The notes under the pieces: model-generated
What the model saw: only the letters and a program-made list of their open reading frames with translations
The model's database searches: none
Told to the model about the DNA's origin: nothing
Translations under genes and position numbers: made by a program
DNA from: Smallanthus sonchifolius
Lineage: Eukaryota; Streptophyta; Magnoliopsida; Asterales; Asteraceae
Direction: 5' to 3'
Assembly: GCA_023525975.1 (NCBI GenBank)
Contig: CM042028.1
Span: forward strand, 82,149,501 to 82,213,500
DNA: 64,000 nucleotides
In this document: in pieces, positions 60,453 to 64,000 of the stretch
How positions within the stretch are numbered: position 1 is the first letter of the stretch
Layout of the letters: every line of letters starts with the position of its first letter

Positions 60453-62364
60453 TGTAACGAACCAAAATCCGGGTCTCGTTATAAATAATTAATATTTCTA
60501 AATAAATATTATGTTGAAAATAATATTTTGAAATAAATTGAAACAAGCGGGTTTCAAGTTGGTAACGGGAGTTACACTAGTTTTTAACTAGTTATGGAAG
60601 GATATGGGTGAATTGGAAGTGGAAGGACTAATGTTGTAATTATGCAAATCTGCCATATTTGACTCCTTAGAGTCAAAATTAGGCTCATTTGGCAAATTGG
60701 GTCGTTCATCTCAAGAGAGCTAAAAGGAGAAAACGAGTTTGAAGCCAATTTCGTGCATTTGAGCTTGATTTGAGAAGGTTTTGGCTTACTCATCACCTTC
60801 CTAACATCAAGTAAGTGCTAATCTTCCTCTTTGATTCACCAATGTTGTGTTCTTGGTGGGTTTTGGGTGAAACCCGAAATTTATGTTGCATGTGGTAAAA
60901 TGGTGTTAGATTATTGATAATCTAGCTAAACTAAAGGTGTAGGAAGGTGAATAACACCATGGAACCCTTTGATTTTGATTTTTGAAAGTTAGGGTTCATA
61001 TGGAAGATATTGGGGGTTTTGGGGTTTTGATGAAAAATTTATAAATTGATAATGATTAAGTGTTATAGAGGTGTTAGACACTTAAACAAACCCCAAATGA
61101 ACTTAAAGAAACTAGTTTGATGAAAAATTAGTGTCAAGGTATTGGAAAGAGAATTCAAGTGGTTGAGTTCTTGATTAAAGGGGGTGTTTGGTTATGGGGA
61201 TAACCCAAACGGGTCAATTTGGGTTGAATTGTGGGAATTGGGTTGTAAGCTCAATTAAATTGTAAAATGGAGAAATGAATGGATTACTAAACTAGATGAA
61301 TGTGATTAGGTAATCTAATTGCAAAGCTTGAAAGCGGTGCGGGGTCTTCTAACCCGAAAGGTAAGTGCCTATGCACTTACTTAGTATTGATGATAAATGG
61401 TGAATTTTGTGGATTATGTGTTATGTGATTTTGTGCATACTTGTGATATGATAAATTGTGAATGATTTAGTATGTACAAGGAATGAATGTAGTTATGGTG
61501 ATAATCTATAATGGAAATGGATCATGTGTTGACCATAAACGAAACGGAGTTATGGCCTTGTGCCATAATGGAAATGGATCATGTGTTGATCATAAACGAA
61601 ACGGAGTTATGGCCTAGTGCCATAATGGAAATGGATCATGTGTTGATCATAAATGAAACGGAGTTATGGTCTTTGTGCCATAATGGAAATGGATTATGTG
61701 TTGATCATAATTGAAACTTGCAGTAAGGGTGCAAGAATATATAGCCTAAATGATAATTTGGGTGGAAACGGGTCAAATGGGTGAATGGGTGAAACAAGTA
61801 GGAATTTACTTGTTTGTTATGAATTTATCTTCATTACTAATGGTGTTATATGTGGTGAATGTAGGAAAAACTCCGAAGTAGTCAAAGTCAAGTCCAAGGC
61901 GTTGGCGGATTCTCGTATGCAAAATTTATGTTTTTGATGAATTAGTAGAATTCCCCTTTTTGCTTGTAAATTGATAAACAAAACTTGTTTTTGGTGTGTG
62001 ACCATGTTGATAAAGGTTTTGTGTCAATTTTTATGTTGTGGGAAAGTTGTTGTTAAGTGATATTGGTAAAAGATGGAAATTTTGGCTAAGTAGAAAAGCT
62101 GCTGAGAAAACTGAAACTTTCTGGAAATCTGGTCCCTCGCGGTACGCGAAGAACCTGAGAGGTTTCTCTCGCGGTACGCGAGAGACAAGTCTCTCGGATT
62201 GCTTTCCTGACGCCCCCTCGCGGTACGCGAGAGTTGTGGGTCTGGTCCCTCGCGGTACGCGAGGACGTAAAAAAAAAAAAACAAAAAAACAAAAAAAAAA
62301 AAAAAAAAAAAAAAATCCTGGGTTTTTACTTATGCTTCCGCGTGTTTAAGAATGGTGTGTTATA
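60453..62364 (+). repeat. chromovirus 3' LTR
   Basis: 1912 bp. Differs from the 5' copy only in the A tract (interrupted by C residues and longer). Confidence 0.95.
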
Positions 62365-62369
62365 GAATC

Positions 62370-62615
62370 AGCCCTGGAACAGCAGCAGCAGAAAAAACGA
62401 AAAAATTCTGCCGGTACTATTCACGCGCGGAAAAAGTTGTTCACACTGACCAGAAAACACTGTTCACGCCTGACCCGCCTGACCGGAAAACACTGTTCAC
62501 GTCGGAATCACTGTTCACTGCCGCGGCGGAACTGTAGCAGCTAGGGTTTTCCTTTGCGAATCGTTCTTCCGTGCAATACCATGTGTAACAACGAGCCAAA
62601 ATATCTGATAGCACT
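62370..62615 (-). other. right interior remnant of the outer element
   Basis: Continuation of the outer Copia-type element after the chromovirus target duplication. Contains three CACTGTTCACG-type words (62440-62520). Non-coding. Confidence 0.55.
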
Positions 62616-62912
62616 TGTTAGGAACAAAGCGGCACAACGGAACTAACACACACATGCACAAGCGATTATAAAACCGAAAATAAACGACACAAGAATTTTA
62701 TGTGTTCGGTCCCAGTGGGGGACCTACGTCCACGGGCTGCAACTAGGTTTATCTCATTAATTTTGTGCAAAGATTACAATTATAACATAGGGTATATTTA
62801 TAGATCAAAACTGGGGTTCCTAACTTGTTCTCCAAGTTAGGCCCAAATAAGAAAGATGGGCCCCTTAGGGCCGGCTGCCTAATCCCCTTTATTCGAGACT
62901 CCAACCCTAACA
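62616..62912 (-). repeat. outer-element LTR (5')
   Basis: TGTTAGGAACAAAGCGGC ... CCAACCCTAACA. Its inner edge abuts the worn PBS. Confidence 0.9.
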
Positions 62913-62917
62913 AACTT

Positions 62918-64000
62918 GTTGAAGAGATGAAATATAACCAAAGTATATCTTTTTGATCAAAGGTTGAATCGATCATCAAAAGAAGAATTAGGCCAAAAAT
63001 TAGGATACATATTGGGAAAAGCATACTTTCATTGAAGAGAAGCAAATGAAAGGTTTTCACAAAAATTAGTAACCGCATCCAAGTTCTAGAAAAATCTCAA
63101 GTGTAAGGGGACCGAAATTATTGATTTCTAGTCCCACCTTCGAACTATGTTTGTTGACCTTCATGTTCCTTGATATATATGAATCCGGCCTCAACAGGTT
63201 GTTCCAGGCAATGTTGTATCTCGGAGGAAGTGACAAACAAATAGAAGATTTAAAAAAAAACAAAGTACTCTTTAGAAAGTAAAAAAGTTAACTTGTTTTA
63301 GATAAAACAGACTACGGTGGATGTGATTATCAACTTTTGCAAAATGGTAGGTGTGGTTCTCAAAGCACATTGCTTTTTGTTTTTACTAAAAAAACCACTC
63401 TAAGGCCCTATCTAGATTGTAGCATAAACTGGTGAGGATCAATTAAAACTTTATATTTTTAGTAACTTGGCGTCTCCTTTTTTGGTATTCGCTGATCAAC
63501 TATTAGGCATAGTTGGATATATATTGAAAAAACTTCACGTTGCTACTTCTAAAAATCAAGGCGTTACAATCGGTACCTAATACCATAATTGGGATTGAGA
63601 CTAGGATATGCTTTTCAATTCAAAGATAGAATTTCGAGTAATTTAATAGATTTTCTATCCATATTCTAGTGAATGTTTTAGCACTTGTGGTCTTTTCTTG
63701 AGCATTATAGATTGGCTATCAGCTTCAATGCTCTTCTTTTTATCACCTTTAAAATCTTGAAGTTTCATTTTCTTTGAGTGATAAGTATTAGATGAAGATG
63801 AGGCAGAAAACCTTGGAACTTTAGTAGATCTTCTATCTGTTTCACACTTATAAGATGAGTTTGGTTTTCATTTATCTCCAGGGTTCCCCGTGGGCTTCGG
63901 ATTAAAAAAATGGACAACTGCAAATTCAGACACAGAAGTTAATACAACAAGGACCTTTAGGAACACTCTATAAACTACATATCAACAATATTAGCAATTT
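62918..64000. other. intergenic DNA, no recognised gene
   Basis: Mixed AT-rich sequence. Apart from the anonymous open frame at 63655-63867 nothing is recognised. Confidence 0.4.
63655..63867 (-). pseudogene. anonymous Ser/Lys-rich open frame (gene fragment?)
   Basis: A 70-codon open frame ends with TAG at 63657-63655 and includes PRFSASSSSNTYHSKKM and KKSIEADSQSIMLKKR. An in-frame TGA at 63870-63868 separates it from a similar upstream frame (GNPGDK, then KPNSSYKC). The composition looks like a disordered tail of a nuclear protein, but I do not recognise a family. It could be a terminal exon or a decayed copy. Confidence 0.3.

Larger units (their letters stand above)
53607..62364 (+). mobile_element. 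full-length Ty3/Gypsy chromovirus, young insertion
   Basis: LTRs 53607-55498 and 60453-62364 are offset by exactly 6846 bp until a poly-A tract near their 3' ends, and appear identical outside it. Target duplication GAATC (53602-53606, 62365-62369). PBS TGGTATCAGAGC (55502-55513), PPT AAGGGGAGGAGA before 60453. One uninterrupted gag-pol frame with a C-terminal chromodomain places it among chromoviruses, Tekay/Del-like in layout. LTRs end TA rather than CA. It appears recently active. Confidence 0.96.
51429..62912 (-). mobile_element. non-autonomous Copia-type LTR element containing the nested chromovirus
   Basis: LTRs 51429-51726 and 62616-62912, target duplication AACTT (51424-51428, 62913-62917). 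The minus-strand PPT reads AAGTGGGAGAT before TGTTAGGG, a familiar Copia junction. Inside the right LTR the minus strand reads TGCTATCAGATA, a worn initiator-Met PBS. Removing the 8.76-kb insert leaves about 2.7 kb with no gag-pol, so it depends on another element. LTR divergence is about 16 substitutions in 297 bp. Confidence 0.87.

Overview
This window is nuclear DNA of a flowering plant. The host genes have plant-type spliced structures: a four-exon class III peroxidase and a small plant-specific protein. About half of the bases are plant transposable elements: Ty3/Gypsy chromovirus, Ty1/Copia, Helitron, hAT, Mutator-like foldback elements, tRNA-derived SINEs and a CACTA end. The intergenic DNA is very AT-rich. 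I suspect a eudicot, perhaps Asteraceae, but that is an impression and not proven by the sequence. No bacterial-style operon, CRISPR array, rRNA or tRNA gene was seen.

Host genes. Positions 1-285 (+) are the 3' end of an ADA1/HFI1-like SAGA subunit gene. Positions 1392-3991 (-) hold a complete four-exon class III peroxidase of 328 aa, with splice sites resolved and a TE-laden third intron. The two genes converge tail to tail. Positions 46390-46974 (+) hold a two-exon, 161-aa plant protein of unknown function, with a TATA box, a probable 5'UTR intron and a tiny upstream ORF. Everything else is intergenic or transposable.

4.5-17.3 kb: two Mutator-like foldback elements, a Tourist-like MITE, another MITE, a 1.6-kb near-perfect foldback element with an ACTATACTAAGCT-type core, a 6.5-kb LTR retrotransposon without gag or pol that carries an approximately 88-bp tandem array, and a complete 437-bp Helitron.

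17.4-34 kb: several hAT-like elements with 8-bp target duplications, one of them split by a 1.8-kb solo LTR; a CACTA end; a second solo LTR; two further Helitron 3' ends and one full Helitron; and a 1.1-kb foldback element with a GC-rich core.

34.2-39.6 kb: a 5.1-kb Ty1/Copia element on the minus strand with both LTRs, PBS, PPT and target duplication, but a heavily mutated gag-pol.

40-51 kb: a cluster of SINEs (three with long target duplications), a Harbinger-like MITE, a foldback element containing a nested hAT, and the small host gene.

51.4-62.9 kb: a clear nest. An old coding-less Copia-type LTR element (51429-62912, LTRs about 5% diverged) was invaded by a young full-length Ty3/Gypsy chromovirus (53607-62364). 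The chromovirus has an uninterrupted 1466-aa gag-pol with a C-terminal chromodomain, and LTRs that look identical except in a poly-A tract. A relative of its LTR is the solo LTR at 24.2-26.0 kb. The last kilobase has no recognisable gene except a short anonymous open frame.
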